This document shows, in pieces, positions 1 through 9,882 of a stretch of DNA of 64,000 nucleotides. Where the stretch lies: positions 1 through 64,000 of the forward strand of contig QJWJ01000438.1 of the NCBI GenBank assembly GCA_003235365.1. Direction: 5' to 3'. The position numbers were made by a program, and so were the translations under genes. Each line of letters starts with the position of its first letter. The stretch's first letter is position 1. The DNA is from Deltaproteobacteria bacterium. GTDB taxonomy: Bacteria; Myxococcota_A; Polyangia; Polyangiales; Polyangiaceae. Under the pieces are notes generated by a model. The model was not told the DNA's origin and searched no databases. It saw nothing but the letters and a program-made list of their open reading frames with translations.

Positions 1-571
1 CCAGAAGAAGGATCGGGGGCGAGGCCGTACTCCTGGTAGTTGATGGTCGGGCGCGGAGGTGTCCGATCGAGGCGCCGTTAGCCTCCTGCATGCGCCGTTA
101 ACTCGGTTCGTGGCAGGAAAACAGGAAATCGGTTCGTCGGACGACTGGTTGGCGCCCATGCAGTGGGCGTATGGGGCTTTCGTAGGTGCCGCGCCCACCC
201 CAGGCAGCACGAGACAAACATGGGTGAGGTTGGTTTCGACCGCGTTCCTCGTTGCGGCGCATCGGCTTCCGGGCCGCGCGACATGAGCTGGATTTTGCGC
301 CCACCCATGCACGACCCCTGGGCGCACGAGCTTGAATCGTACGGCCGCGGTCTGTCCGATCGGTCCGCGGGGACGCCGGCGCGAGGCATCCCCGGGGTGG
401 TTTCCCGACCGGAATTCTGTGTCAGCGAACCCACAGATCCCACCATTGAAGTGTCCCGCCGTGCGGCAAGCAGGCTCTGCGGTGCAGTGGTATCGCAACG
501 CCATCTCGTCAGAAGGCATCCAAGGGTGCCGCGTTTGCCTCAGAGAATGCTAGCCAATTAGTTAGCGCGCC

Positions 572-2938
572 GTGTCGACCCCACCGATTCGCCAGAGGAC
601 CCTGATCACTCGCCTTGTGGGCGAGTCGTTGCTTGGTCGAGCGCGGGAGACTGGGGATCAGGCGCGGCGGGGGTCGCGCTTGCTGTCACTCGCGTTTGCC
701 GTCGTCGCTCAGGGACTGTTCGGTTGCGAAAGCGGACTAGACATTTCGTCAGGCGAGCCGCTTCCCGATGGCGGCGCGGGATCCGAGGACGCGGGTTCCG
801 GGACACTCATCATCGTAGACAGCGACCCGTTGAACCACGCCCGGTCCGTCGAACCGCCGGACGTCGTGATGTTTACCTTCGGCGAGGATATCTCGGCGGG
901 TGCCGGTAGCATCACGCTGCTCGAATCCTTCGACAACATCGTGGTGGAACAACTCGACGTCACTGGCTCGCACGTGGTGTTCGCTGGTCGTGAGTTGCGC
1001 ATCGAATGGCAGACGCAATTGGCGTTGGACACCGAGTACACGGTCGTACTCGAATCGGGAGCCGTGCTCGGAGTGAACGGTGGTTCATTTGATGGTCTGA
1101 CCGTGCCTGGCTCGTTCAGCTTCACGACGATGGCGCCCGACCCGTTGCAGCTCAAGTCTTCGGCGCCGAAAGACGGGGCGACCGGCGTCTCGCTGACCAC
1201 GGCCGTTCGCTTGACCTTTTCGAGTGACGTCATGGCTGGCGCCGTGGGTGACATCCGCGTCGTTCAAAACGACAATCAGATGGTCGTTCAGACGGATGCT
1301 GTCGCTACCAGTGAGCACGTCGTCATCGACGGGGACGAATTGTCGCTGCAGCTCGCGGAGCCGTTGCAGTACGCGACCGACTACGTCGTGATGTTGGACG
1401 ACGAGGCGGTTCGCGGCCTCGACGGCGCGCGTTTCTCCGGTGGGGACGATTCCGTAGTGCTTGCGTTTTCGACCAAAGCGCCGCCTGCGCTCGACCTGGT
1501 TGGCACCAACCCGCTGACGGATGCGATGCAGGTCGACCCTCGGGTGAGCCTGGTGCTCACGTTCTCGGAACCGATTGAGCTTGGCACCGGTGCCGTCGTC
1601 GTTCGCGACGCCGCAGACAACTCGACGTTCGAAACGGTAGACGTCGGCTCCTCCGCGGTGACCGCGAACGACGTGTGGATCACGGTCGATCTCGGCAACG
1701 TGCTCGATGGGGACACGACCTACTACGTCAACGTTTCTCCTGGGGCGGTTCGTAGCGTTCGCGGTGCCGAGTTCGCCGGCGTCAGCGACGATACGACGTT
1801 TCGGTTCACGACTGCGGAGATGCCCCCTCCGGAGCTCACCATCGCGACCAGCGCGCCGCTGGCCGGAGCCAAGGGCGTTGCCGTCGATGCCGACTTGGTG
1901 CTGACCTTCAGCGAGAGTGTGTCGGTCGGAACCGGGACCGTCAATCTGCACCGCGCCAGTGACGGAATGGTGTTCGAGAGCATCTCCGTCGACGATCCGC
2001 GTGTCGAGGTGACGAGTACGACGGCTACTGTCAATCCCACCGCCACCCTCGACGGCAACACGGAGTACTACGTCACCATCACGCCGGGCGCGTTCGTGAG
2101 CGGTCAGGGGGCGTCTTTCGGGGGCATCACGACTGCAGCCGATTTGAGCTTCACGACGGTCAGCACGTTCAGCTTGCTCGAGCGCGAACCGGTCGATGGT
2201 GACGTCGCTGTCCCCGTCGATTCGGCGCTAGTGCTCACGTTCTCGGAGAACGCTGAAGCCCGCAGCGGCGATGTGACGATATTCGACGAAGATGCGGATG
2301 CGCCGTTTGCAACCCTGGCCGTCGACGGCTCGGCGATCGACATCAGCGGCGCCGTGATGACGATCACGCCGCCCATGCCGTTCGCCGAGGGCGTCAAATA
2401 CTCCGTCGTTCTGGAGTCCGGCGCCGTGGGAGAGGTGGGGGGGGTCGCGTTCACTGGATTGTCGCAGCGAGGTGACTGGCAATTCACGAGCTACTCGACC
2501 TGCGACAAAGGCGAGTACGTGCGAGTGGCCGGCGGCTGTTATTTTGCGACCGCAGGGGCCGTGACTTGGCAGACGGCGCGCGACGCGTGTCAGGCACGCG
2601 GTGCTGGCTGGGACTTGGCGAGCATTCGCAGTAACGCTGAGCAACAGGCGTTGAACCAGCTGCTGACCCAGGCGGTTCCCGACCAAGAGCTGTGGTTTGG
2701 CGCTTCGGATTTGGCTGTCGAGGGTCGATGGCGCTGGGTTACCGACGACGTTCACTTCTGGACGGGGGATCCTGGGGGCAGTGCCGTCGGCGGCGCCTAC
2801 ACCAACTGGCGAGGTAGCGAGCCGTCCGGCGCTGGCCAGAACTGCGGGCGTTTGATCCCCGAAAACTCCGACTGGAAGTGGGCGGATGCCGACTGCGGCA
2901 ACGAGTACGGCTTCGTGTGTCAGGGCCCAGTGAACTGA
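572..2938 (+). CDS. Secreted/lipoprotein adhesin: five SbsA-type (Big_5) Ig-like repeats plus C-terminal C-type lectin domain
   Basis: Five repeats of the form 'P.dGa.gV.vd..lvLTFSe.v..gtG.v.l' and a C-terminal segment 'CYFAT..VTWQTARDACQARGAGWDLASIRSNAEQQAL...LWFGASD...WRWV...NWRGSEPSG..QNCGRL...WKWADADC...YGFVCQ' typical of C-type lectin domains; N-terminal Leu/Ala stretch then LFGC lipobox-like. Confidence 0.85.
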   Translation: MSTPPIRQRTLITRLVGESLLGRARETGDQARRGSRLLSLAFAVVAQGLFGCESGLDISSGEPLPDGGAGSEDAGSGTLIIVDSDPLNHARSVEPPDVVMFTFGEDISAGAGSITLLESFDNIVVEQLDVTGSHVVFAGRELRIEWQTQLALDTEYTVVLESGAVLGVNGGSFDGLTVPGSFSFTTMAPDPLQLKSSAPKDGATGVSLTTAVRLTFSSDVMAGAVGDIRVVQNDNQMVVQTDAVATSEHVVIDGDELSLQLAEPLQYATDYVVMLDDEAVRGLDGARFSGGDDSVVLAFSTKAPPALDLVGTNPLTDAMQVDPRVSLVLTFSEPIELGTGAVVVRDAADNSTFETVDVGSSAVTANDVWITVDLGNVLDGDTTYYVNVSPGAVRSVRGAEFAGVSDDTTFRFTTAEMPPPELTIATSAPLAGAKGVAVDADLVLTFSESVSVGTGTVNLHRASDGMVFESISVDDPRVEVTSTTATVNPTATLDGNTEYYVTITPGAFVSGQGASFGGITTAADLSFTTVSTFSLLEREPVDGDVAVPVDSALVLTFSENAEARSGDVTIFDEDADAPFATLAVDGSAIDISGAVMTITPPMPFAEGVKYSVVLESGAVGEVGGVAFTGLSQRGDWQFTSYSTCDKGEYVRVAGGCYFATAGAVTWQTARDACQARGAGWDLASIRSNAEQQALNQLLTQAVPDQELWFGASDLAVEGRWRWVTDDVHFWTGDPGGSAVGGAYTNWRGSEPSGAGQNCGRLIPENSDWKWADADCGNEYGFVCQGPVN

Positions 2939-2975
2939 ACGGGTCCGAAAACTGCCCGATGAGCGCACTTGCCAC

Positions 2976-3893
2976 TTAGCGTGTCAGTCGAGCGATTTCC
3001 TCTTTGATCAGCGCTTCGGCCAGCGTCGGTACCACCTCCCAAACGACCTGTTCGACGACCTCTTTGGAGAGGGCCAGCACGCCGCTGATCTGGTCTTGGG
3101 TCAGACCCAACTGTCCCAGTCGCTCGGGCAGCGCAGCCGCAGCGCCGTTGGTGGGCATCGCCACGGAAGCGGTCGGAGCGGAGGCAGCGGCGGTGGGCAT
3201 GGGGGCCGGCGGTCGTGCCGCCGGGGCCGGCGCGATCCGCGGAGCGGGAGCCGGTGCGCGGGCCGGTGCGGGGGCTGGCGCGGCGCTTTCCACCCGCGGA
3301 GCCGGTGGCGCCACCGGGATCGACTTGGCCTTCGGCGCCGCCACGTCTCCGGGGGGCTCGATCGTCACCGCGTCGAGTTCTTCCGCGTCCTCGAGGATTT
3401 CCGGCTCGATCACTGGAGACTCGGGCTCCAGAACGGGGATGTCCTCTTCGAGGCTCGTCGCGACCTTCGCGACCACCGGTTGGGGAGCCACGGCCTGCAG
3501 CGACGGCGCCACCGCAGCGGCGGCCACCTGGGGCGCGGCGGTCAGCAGCGCTCGCACCTTGTCGATCATCGCCTGGGTGTCGAAGGGCTTGTCGATGTGG
3601 TCGTCCGCGCCCACGGCGGCGGCTCGCCCGGCGTCGAAGGGATTCTGCTTGCTGGAAAGCAGCAATACTCGCGTCGTTGGACGCTCACCCTTGATGCGCT
3701 GGCACAAGTCGTAACCGTCGTCGGAGCCGAGGGAGACGTCGACCAACGCAACCGTCGGCGAGGCCTGGTACAGCCGGTCCATAGCTTCGTTGGAGGAGGA
3801 AGCGAGTACTGTCTCGAAGTCCTCACCGGAAAAGGTGATTTCAATCACCTTCCGCATTGTCGTGCTGTCGTCAACCGCCAGGAGCGTGGTCAA
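2976..3893 (-). CDS. Response regulator: receiver domain, Pro/Ala-rich linker, short helical C-terminal domain
   Basis: N-term 'LLAVDDSTTMRKVIE...VALVDVSLGSDDGYDLCQRIK...VLLLSSKQ...GADDHIDKPF' (intact DD, D, S/T, K); long A/P linker; C-term 'QISGVLALSKEVVEQVVWEVVPTLAEALIKEEIARLTR'. Confidence 0.85.
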   Translation of the reverse strand: MTTLLAVDDSTTMRKVIEITFSGEDFETVLASSSNEAMDRLYQASPTVALVDVSLGSDDGYDLCQRIKGERPTTRVLLLSSKQNPFDAGRAAAVGADDHIDKPFDTQAMIDKVRALLTAAPQVAAAAVAPSLQAVAPQPVVAKVATSLEEDIPVLEPESPVIEPEILEDAEELDAVTIEPPGDVAAPKAKSIPVAPPAPRVESAAPAPAPARAPAPAPRIAPAPAARPPAPMPTAAASAPTASVAMPTNGAAAALPERLGQLGLTQDQISGVLALSKEVVEQVVWEVVPTLAEALIKEEIARLTR

Positions 3894-4098
3894 AGGGGCC
3901 TCCCAAGTTCAGCGCGGAGCTGAGTGTGTGAATGATCTGCCTGCCAACCGAAGTCTGTCAAGGTGAGCCCCATTTTCCAGTACTTGGAGCCCATCGTCCC
4001 AGTTTTCGGCAACTGGAAGTGAATTCCGAGGGCCAGGTTGGCCTCAGGGGGGCGAAAATCCCCGGTTTTACCCACACGACCCGACTTGACCTCCGCCC

Positions 4099-4713
4099 GT
4101 GACCAGAGCTAAGCCGCCCGTCATGTCCATCACCCGCCCCCGTGCACTCCTCGCAAGCCTCGCGTTCGCCGTAGCGGGTCTTGCCGCCCCCAACCTGGTC
4201 GCTGACACCGCGACGAAGATCGCCGTAGTCGACACTCAGCGAGCGGTGATGGAGTCCGAGGAGGGCATGCGAATGCGCGCCACTCTCAAGAAGCTGTTCG
4301 ACGAACGTCAGCAGAAGCTGGATGAGCGGCAGAACGACCTGCAGAAGGAGCGCGAGGAGTTGGAGAAGCAGCGCGGGGTGCTCAGCCAGCAGCAGCTCGC
4401 CCAGCGCGCCGAGAAGTGGCAGATGGAAGTCGCTCAGGTTCAGCAGATGTTCGTGGAGTACAACCAAGAGCTCCAGAAGAAGCAGAACGAGTTGATGCAA
4501 CCCATATTGGCGTCCGCTCTCGATGTCGTTCAGAAGATCGCCACCGACGGCGGCTTCGCCATGGTCATCGACAAGCAGGCGGTGCCCTACGTGCGTGCCG
4601 ACCTGGACCTGACCGATCGAGTCATCGCCGCACACAACGGCGGCGGCAAGCCCGCCGCTGCGGCGCCGACCCCTGCCAAGGCGGGTGCACCCAAGACCGC
4701 CAAGACCCCCTGA
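4099..4713 (+). CDS. OmpH/Skp family periplasmic chaperone
   Basis: 'IAVVDTQRAVMESEEGMRMRATLKKLFDERQQKLDERQNDLQKEREELEKQ' coiled coil and 'LDVVQKIATDGGFAMVIDK'; signal peptide; next to fabZ. Confidence 0.9.
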   Translation: MTRAKPPVMSITRPRALLASLAFAVAGLAAPNLVADTATKIAVVDTQRAVMESEEGMRMRATLKKLFDERQQKLDERQNDLQKEREELEKQRGVLSQQQLAQRAEKWQMEVAQVQQMFVEYNQELQKKQNELMQPILASALDVVQKIATDGGFAMVIDKQAVPYVRADLDLTDRVIAAHNGGGKPAAAAPTPAKAGAPKTAKTP

Positions 4714-4734
4714 GCTGGGCCGGAGGGAGGCGGC

Positions 4735-5187
4735 GTGACGGATCGACGTCGACTCGACATCAGCAAGATTCTGGCGATCTTGCCTCATCGCTATCCGATG
4801 CTGATGATTGATCGCGTCACTCAGGTGGTGGAGGGTGAACGCATCGTCGCGCGAAAGATGGTCAGCGCGGGTGAGCCCTGGTGTTCCGGGCATTTCCCAT
4901 CGAGCCCGCTTTTTCCTGGGATGCTCATTCTCGAGTGCATGGCGCAGGCGGGTGCGTTGTTGGTGTACACCACGGAGCCGTTCGACCCGAATCTCAACGT
5001 CATGTACTACCTCGGACTCGACAAGGTGAAGTTCCGCAACACCGTCGCGCCAGGTGATCAGTTGGACGTAGTGGTTGAAGTGGTCGACCATCGAGCGAGC
5101 GTTTGGCGCTTTCGGGCTGAAGCAACCGTCGACGGTACGCTGTGTGCCCAAGCCGAGCTGATGGCCTCCGTCGTGGACCGAGCCTGA
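4735..5187 (+). CDS. fabZ: 3-hydroxyacyl-[acyl-carrier-protein] dehydratase FabZ
   Basis: 'DISKILAILPHRYPMLMIDRV', 'GHFPSSPLFPGMLILECMAQAGALL', 'DKVKFRNTVAPGDQLDVVVEVV'. Confidence 0.95.
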   Translation: MTDRRRLDISKILAILPHRYPMLMIDRVTQVVEGERIVARKMVSAGEPWCSGHFPSSPLFPGMLILECMAQAGALLVYTTEPFDPNLNVMYYLGLDKVKFRNTVAPGDQLDVVVEVVDHRASVWRFRAEATVDGTLCAQAELMASVVDRA

Positions 5188-5196
5188 TGGCTCCGC

Positions 5197-6570
5197 TCAC
5201 TCCCCGAGCGTGACGACGATCGCAGCGTCCTTTGTCGTCACGTCGCTCTCGCGGGAGAGCCACTGCCGAGCGAGCAGCACGTCGCGCAGCTCGACCGCCG
5301 CCGACTGGTCTTCCACCGCGAACGTCCAACGTACTGACGTGGCCTCGGTACCGTCGCTGTTCGGGGTCGCGAAGACCTCGAAACAGTCACCCCGCCACGC
5401 GCCCGCTCGGTCCCACAGTTCGCTGCGCTCGTCCTCCGTTTGAGAGGGGAATACTTGAAATAGCAGCGCGAGCAACAAGGAGGCGCCCTCCTCCGTGGCG
5501 CTGGTTCGCTCCGCGCCGCTGGCGGGCGGCACGACGTCTGTGGAGCAACGTACGCGCAGAGTCGTGCTCACCGGATCTCGTCTCATCCACGCTGCCAAGT
5601 CGTGGGGTGGATCGTCGGCGAGCTGGTCCGTGCCACGCCGACCCCGTTGCATGAACATGGTCCAGTGTTGTGCTGCACCGGCTCGATACGGCACGCGTAC
5701 CCAAGCGCTGGCTCCTGGCGATTCTGAGCGTGCGATCGCGCGCAGTGAACTGTCGCGACGTTTGCGCAATTGCTCGTCGATGTCTGCTGCGGCCAGGCTC
5801 TTGCGTTGCATGAACGCCAGGCTCAGTCGTTCGTACAAGTCGGCCTCGCCCTCGATGTGTGCGCGAAACGCCTGATGGCGAACGCCCTCGTCGGCCAATC
5901 GAGCTCGCCATTGCTTGGTGTCGAGGCGTTCCTCCTGAATGGCGTGAACGTATTCGTGGGCAAGTCTTGCCATGTTGCGCCATTGGGTTTCGTCGGACTG
6001 CGTGACGACCTGGACGCCCGCCGGGCCGAAGCTTCCAGAACTGCCCTCGAACTCTCGAGCGGTTGCGGCAGTCGCCTGCAATCCAGGCTCGAGCAGACCC
6101 AACAATTGCATGGCTTTGGAGTAGTGAGCGTCCGCGCGGCTCGGTGTCGTGAGCGGGTTGTCGATCGAGCCGCCGTCTGGAGCGTTTGCTGCGACACCCG
6201 AGTCCGCCCGTTGCGTCGCTGCGCCTGCGTCCGCGTGGGGCTCGACGACCGCGACGTGAGGCGGGGCCACGAGTTCGAGCCCGCGCGTGCATTGCACGCT
6301 CGTCAGCACGCTCAGTCGGCACGGTTCATCGGCGATGTCGCACGGCTCGACGCGGAGTGTCTCGCACTCATCACTGCATCCGATGGATGCACACAACGGG
6401 TTGGGCTGTGCCGCAATCGGTGGATCGGTGCAAGCGCCAAGCACAATTGCGCTCGACAGCGCGACGTAGCGTGACCACGCGCCATTTCGGAGCAAGCGAT
6501 GTGCTCGGCGTTGTGTTGCTGTTGCGCCCATTTCGGAACGCGACGTCTCGCTCGCCCGCTTGTGTGTCAT
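5197..6570 (-). CDS. Lipoprotein with HExxH metalloprotease-like motif
   Basis: Likely ATG at 6570 (ORF open to 6672); 'SSAIVLGACTDPP' lipobox; 'NMARLAHEYVHAIQEE...AHIEGEADLYE' (HExxH then EGEAD). Confidence 0.65.
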   Translation of the reverse strand: MTHKRASETSRSEMGATATQRRAHRLLRNGAWSRYVALSSAIVLGACTDPPIAAQPNPLCASIGCSDECETLRVEPCDIADEPCRLSVLTSVQCTRGLELVAPPHVAVVEPHADAGAATQRADSGVAANAPDGGSIDNPLTTPSRADAHYSKAMQLLGLLEPGLQATAATAREFEGSSGSFGPAGVQVVTQSDETQWRNMARLAHEYVHAIQEERLDTKQWRARLADEGVRHQAFRAHIEGEADLYERLSLAFMQRKSLAAADIDEQLRKRRDSSLRAIARSESPGASAWVRVPYRAGAAQHWTMFMQRGRRGTDQLADDPPHDLAAWMRRDPVSTTLRVRCSTDVVPPASGAERTSATEEGASLLLALLFQVFPSQTEDERSELWDRAGAWRGDCFEVFATPNSDGTEATSVRWTFAVEDQSAAVELRDVLLARQWLSRESDVTTKDAAIVVTLGE

Positions 6571-6933
6571 CTGCGAAACATCTTCGAAAAGCGTTTTGCA
6601 GCATCGCAATGCCGATGCGAGTCCTTGCTGATAACTCCCCGAGATGACGGTAGTCAGGCTTGGCATGGACATCGCATTACTCAGGTGCCAGTAACAGCGT
6701 GTGGCCGTTCACCTCAGCCAGCCTGTTACGGACTGTATCGCGCGGCGGTGTGGTGTACATACCTCCCCACCCTCCCAAACTGCATCGCCGACGCACCTTT
6801 TTGCTCTCCCTTCCTCCTCGAACCTCCGTTCCCCGTATCCCAAGACGCAGACACCGACGGTACCTGGATCTCGAACCAGGGTTTCCTCAGGAAATTGGTT
6901 CTGCTCCAGTGTCCCAATCGGTCCCGAAGAACC

Positions 6934-6978
6934 CCCACTGGGGTCCCTCCTTCACGTTGCAAGAGGGGCCCCAGTGGG
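6934..6978. repeat. Inverted repeat: 16-bp arms CCCACTGGGGTCCCTC / GAGGGGCCCCAGTGGG, 13-nt loop
   Basis: Read directly; 15/16 Watson-Crick pairs plus one G-U; between two minus-strand genes. Confidence 0.85.
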
Positions 6979-7104
6979 CAAACAGAAAGGGTTCGACGGA
7001 ACGCGGAGAACGGAACCTCGGCCAGAGCGCAGCGCTCCACGGGCAACTCCGCGCATTGGCAAGCGGAGCGAGGCGCTGAATGAGAGTTCGCAGCGCTCGT
7101 CCAT

Positions 7105-9372
7105 CTAGTCTGGGGTCTTTGCGCATCTGAACCCGATGGCGGCGCCGGACGCCGTCGGTCGATCCGAGCCGCGGTACGAAGGGCGTAGGCGGCTGGCGTA
7201 GGTCGTGTCCCAGCCCCCGCCGCGCAGTACTCGTTCGTGCCCTTTGGGTGGACCGTTGGGATCCTGCTGCATGCTCGCCTGGTAGGGAGCGTCGTAGTCG
7301 TGGACCCATTCCCAGACGTTGCCCGCTAGATCGTCGATGCCGAACGACGACTTTCCACGGGGATGTACGCCCACGGGCGACGTAGCAGGATAAGCGTCGT
7401 CCAGGTCGTACAAGCTGGACAAGCTGACACGGTTGCTCTTCGCCCACGCGACACATTCGCTGCCGCATGCGTTCACGTGTCCAGGCGTCGGTTCCTCGTT
7501 CCCCCATGCGTAGCTCGTGCGTCCACCCCCCCTCGCGGCGTACTCCCACTCGGCTTCCGTGGGCAGCCGCTTGCCGAAGGTCTTGCAGTAGGCGGCTGCT
7601 TGGTGCCAGTTAACGCAGTTGATTGGGTGGTTCGTCTTTTTCGGGTTGCCGAACGTGCACTCCTTCGACTGCGCGCGGCTCATCAGAGGATCGAGACCTT
7701 TGCCTCGCACGACCGGTGCCGGGCGCTGGCACTTGTGGTCTTTTACGCACTGTTCGTATTCGAACGCCGTCACTTCGTGGGTGTCGAGGCAGTAGGCACT
7801 GAGCTTGACGAAGTGTGCCGGTTTCTCGTTCTCGTTTGCCGCGTTTTCGTTCGAACCCATGTTGAACCCACCTGCGTCGATCAGCTGCATGTCTTTGGGA
7901 CAGGTGACGGGTGTAGGCGTCTGAGCGGAAGCGCTCGGCGTGGGCGGAGCTGGGCTGGAGGCGGTTGATGGTGGGGGCAAGGTTGGCAGTGCTTGGGGAA
8001 GGTTCTCGACTCGGGCCTTCAGCTGTGCGGCAGCACTGCTAGCGGTTTCGGAGAGTTCCTTGATGGCCTGTTTTGCGCCATCGGTGTTGCCCTGCGACTT
8101 GACGTAGTACGCACCCGCGCCGCCGGCTCCCAGTAGCACCAGTAACATCAATGCACCATACGAGCGCTTCTTCCTCGGTGGCGACTGTTGACGCATCGAC
8201 GTCGAAACACTGCCGGTGGTCGTGGGGTGCCGCGGTGCTGTCGCCGCGCGTGGAACATCGAGCGTCGGAGCATTCACGACGATCGGGGTCGATGGCAGGG
8301 CGGGGCCGAGTGGGGTAGGTGGACCGGGGTAACTTGGGCCAGTACCCGCCGGAGGTATCGCCAACAGCGTGCCGTCGAATTGTCCGACCTCGTTGATGGG
8401 AGTCTGCCGGAGCGATGGCGCGCTCGCTTGTCGACTGCGCGGCTCTCCGGTGATCCGATGTACCTCCGCGAGCAGCTCGGCAGCGTTGCCGTGTCGACTG
8501 CGCGGGTCTACCGAGAGCGCGCGCTCGAGCATCGCTTCCACTTCGTCCGGCACCCAGATCCCGAGTCGGCGCGGAGTCGGGCGCGCGGCGAGATTGGCGC
8601 TGGCGAAGCCGAGCTGAATCATGTCGTTACCTTCGAGCGCCTCTCGCCCGCGCAACAACTCGACCGCCACCAATGCAATCGCATAGACGTCTGTCCACGG
8701 TCCCGTCGCGCCGAAGCTGCGCGTGAACTGCTCCGGAGCGCCGTATTGCGGTGTGAAAGAGCTGATCCCCACGCCGGTCTTGGCGAGCGCCGCTTGCAAG
8801 TGCTCGTTCTCCACCAGCTTGGCGACGCCGAAGTCGAGTATCTTGATGGTCGTCTGAGGCGAGCGCGCCTCGTCACCGACGACGAACAAGTTGGCTGGCT
8901 TGATGTCGCGGTGCGCGACGCCGTGCTGATGCGCGACCTCGAGTGACGGTAGGACTCGATGGAGCAACCAGAGTGTCTCTTCGACACTCCACGCTTGGCG
9001 TCCCGCTTGTCGCTCCAGTTGCAGTACCATTTCCAGCGAAGCACCTTGCAACCACTCCAGCACCAGGTAGGGCATCCATTGCCCAGCGGGCGTCGTATAG
9101 GTGCCGACGTCACGCGCCTGAACGATGCCCGCCGTCAGGCTCGACAGCTCCGTCAGCAGCGCGCCTTCTTGAATGAAGGCGTATTGCAGTGCCTCGCGTT
9201 GCTCGGCTGGCGCCGTGGACAAGCCGCTGAAGAACTTGATCGCGACGGGCTTGTTCCAGATGGTGTGTTGCGCTCGGTAGACCGCCGCGAAGCCGCCCTC
9301 GCCGACCAGTGCTTCAATGCGGTATTTGTCGGCAACGACCTGGCCGACGATGTTTAACGGATCGCGTTGCAT
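7105..9372 (-). CDS. Ser/Thr protein kinase with C-terminal SUMF1/formylglycine-generating-enzyme-like domain
   Basis: Kinase motifs 'YRIEALVGEGGFAAVYRAQHTIWNKPVAIKFF', 'VAHRDIKPANLFV', 'KILDFGVAKL'; TM segment; 'MQLIDAGGFNMGS...RLPTEAEWEYAARGG...DLAGNVWEWVHDY...RVLRGGGWD...GFRCAK'. Confidence 0.92.
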   Translation of the reverse strand: MQRDPLNIVGQVVADKYRIEALVGEGGFAAVYRAQHTIWNKPVAIKFFSGLSTAPAEQREALQYAFIQEGALLTELSSLTAGIVQARDVGTYTTPAGQWMPYLVLEWLQGASLEMVLQLERQAGRQAWSVEETLWLLHRVLPSLEVAHQHGVAHRDIKPANLFVVGDEARSPQTTIKILDFGVAKLVENEHLQAALAKTGVGISSFTPQYGAPEQFTRSFGATGPWTDVYAIALVAVELLRGREALEGNDMIQLGFASANLAARPTPRRLGIWVPDEVEAMLERALSVDPRSRHGNAAELLAEVHRITGEPRSRQASAPSLRQTPINEVGQFDGTLLAIPPAGTGPSYPGPPTPLGPALPSTPIVVNAPTLDVPRAATAPRHPTTTGSVSTSMRQQSPPRKKRSYGALMLLVLLGAGGAGAYYVKSQGNTDGAKQAIKELSETASSAAAQLKARVENLPQALPTLPPPSTASSPAPPTPSASAQTPTPVTCPKDMQLIDAGGFNMGSNENAANENEKPAHFVKLSAYCLDTHEVTAFEYEQCVKDHKCQRPAPVVRGKGLDPLMSRAQSKECTFGNPKKTNHPINCVNWHQAAAYCKTFGKRLPTEAEWEYAARGGGRTSYAWGNEEPTPGHVNACGSECVAWAKSNRVSLSSLYDLDDAYPATSPVGVHPRGKSSFGIDDLAGNVWEWVHDYDAPYQASMQQDPNGPPKGHERVLRGGGWDTTYASRLRPSYRGSDRPTASGAAIGFRCAKTPD

Positions 9373-9882
9373 CTGTGCTGGGTGAGCTGAGCGAGCAGGT
9401 GGGCGAGTTGAGCAGGGCTAGCAGGACGAATTTCGGCGAAGCGCCTTGGATTCCGTGTGCGTCAAGTCAGCCCCAACGGCTGAGGCCGAGGCGTATTCAG
9501 GGCGGCGAGGCAGAGCGAGCCGAGTCTAAACGCAACGCCTGGCGGCGCGTCGGGAAAAGATGCTTTGGCCTTGACCGAGTTTGCACCACATGCAAGCTTT
9601 GGCGTTTGGTGCCGCAGGGGCGCCACGTCCGCCGAAAGTCTTCACCCTGCTTCGAACTTGGTGCCACGTGAATCCAGACACGTGGTCGTCAGGGCGAATG
9701 GTGTGACCTCCGGGTACCTCGTTGACGAGGTAAGCCAACGGAGCTCGAAATAGGCCCATGAGGAGCGGAGGGTCCAGACTGCCGAAACCCCAATCGGGGT
9801 TCATCGCGTGCCGTTGTCGATTGTTCGATTCACCCTCGTCCGGCGGGGATCGACGGCGAACGTGGTCGGCGTAGCCCTCAGG

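Noticed and set aside
1-560. Left-edge ORFs (59-286, 163-561 etc.)
   Set aside because: No consistent coding signal or recognisable motifs in any frame; too close to the window edge to assign.
3004-3923. Long plus-strand ORFs over the response regulator gene (236 and 275 aa)
   Set aside because: Mirror of the Ala/Pro-rich linker (Gly/Arg/Ser-rich translations), no domain; the minus-strand receiver is unambiguous.
6863-6880. CCTGGTTCGAGATCCAGG (minus strand) resembling a tRNA T-arm
   Set aside because: Loop is 8 nt with no C61 in register, and no acceptor/anticodon arms are found around it.
9786-9801. AACCCC-AATC-GGGGTT hairpin
   Set aside because: Only 6-bp arms; likely to occur by chance in GC-rich DNA.
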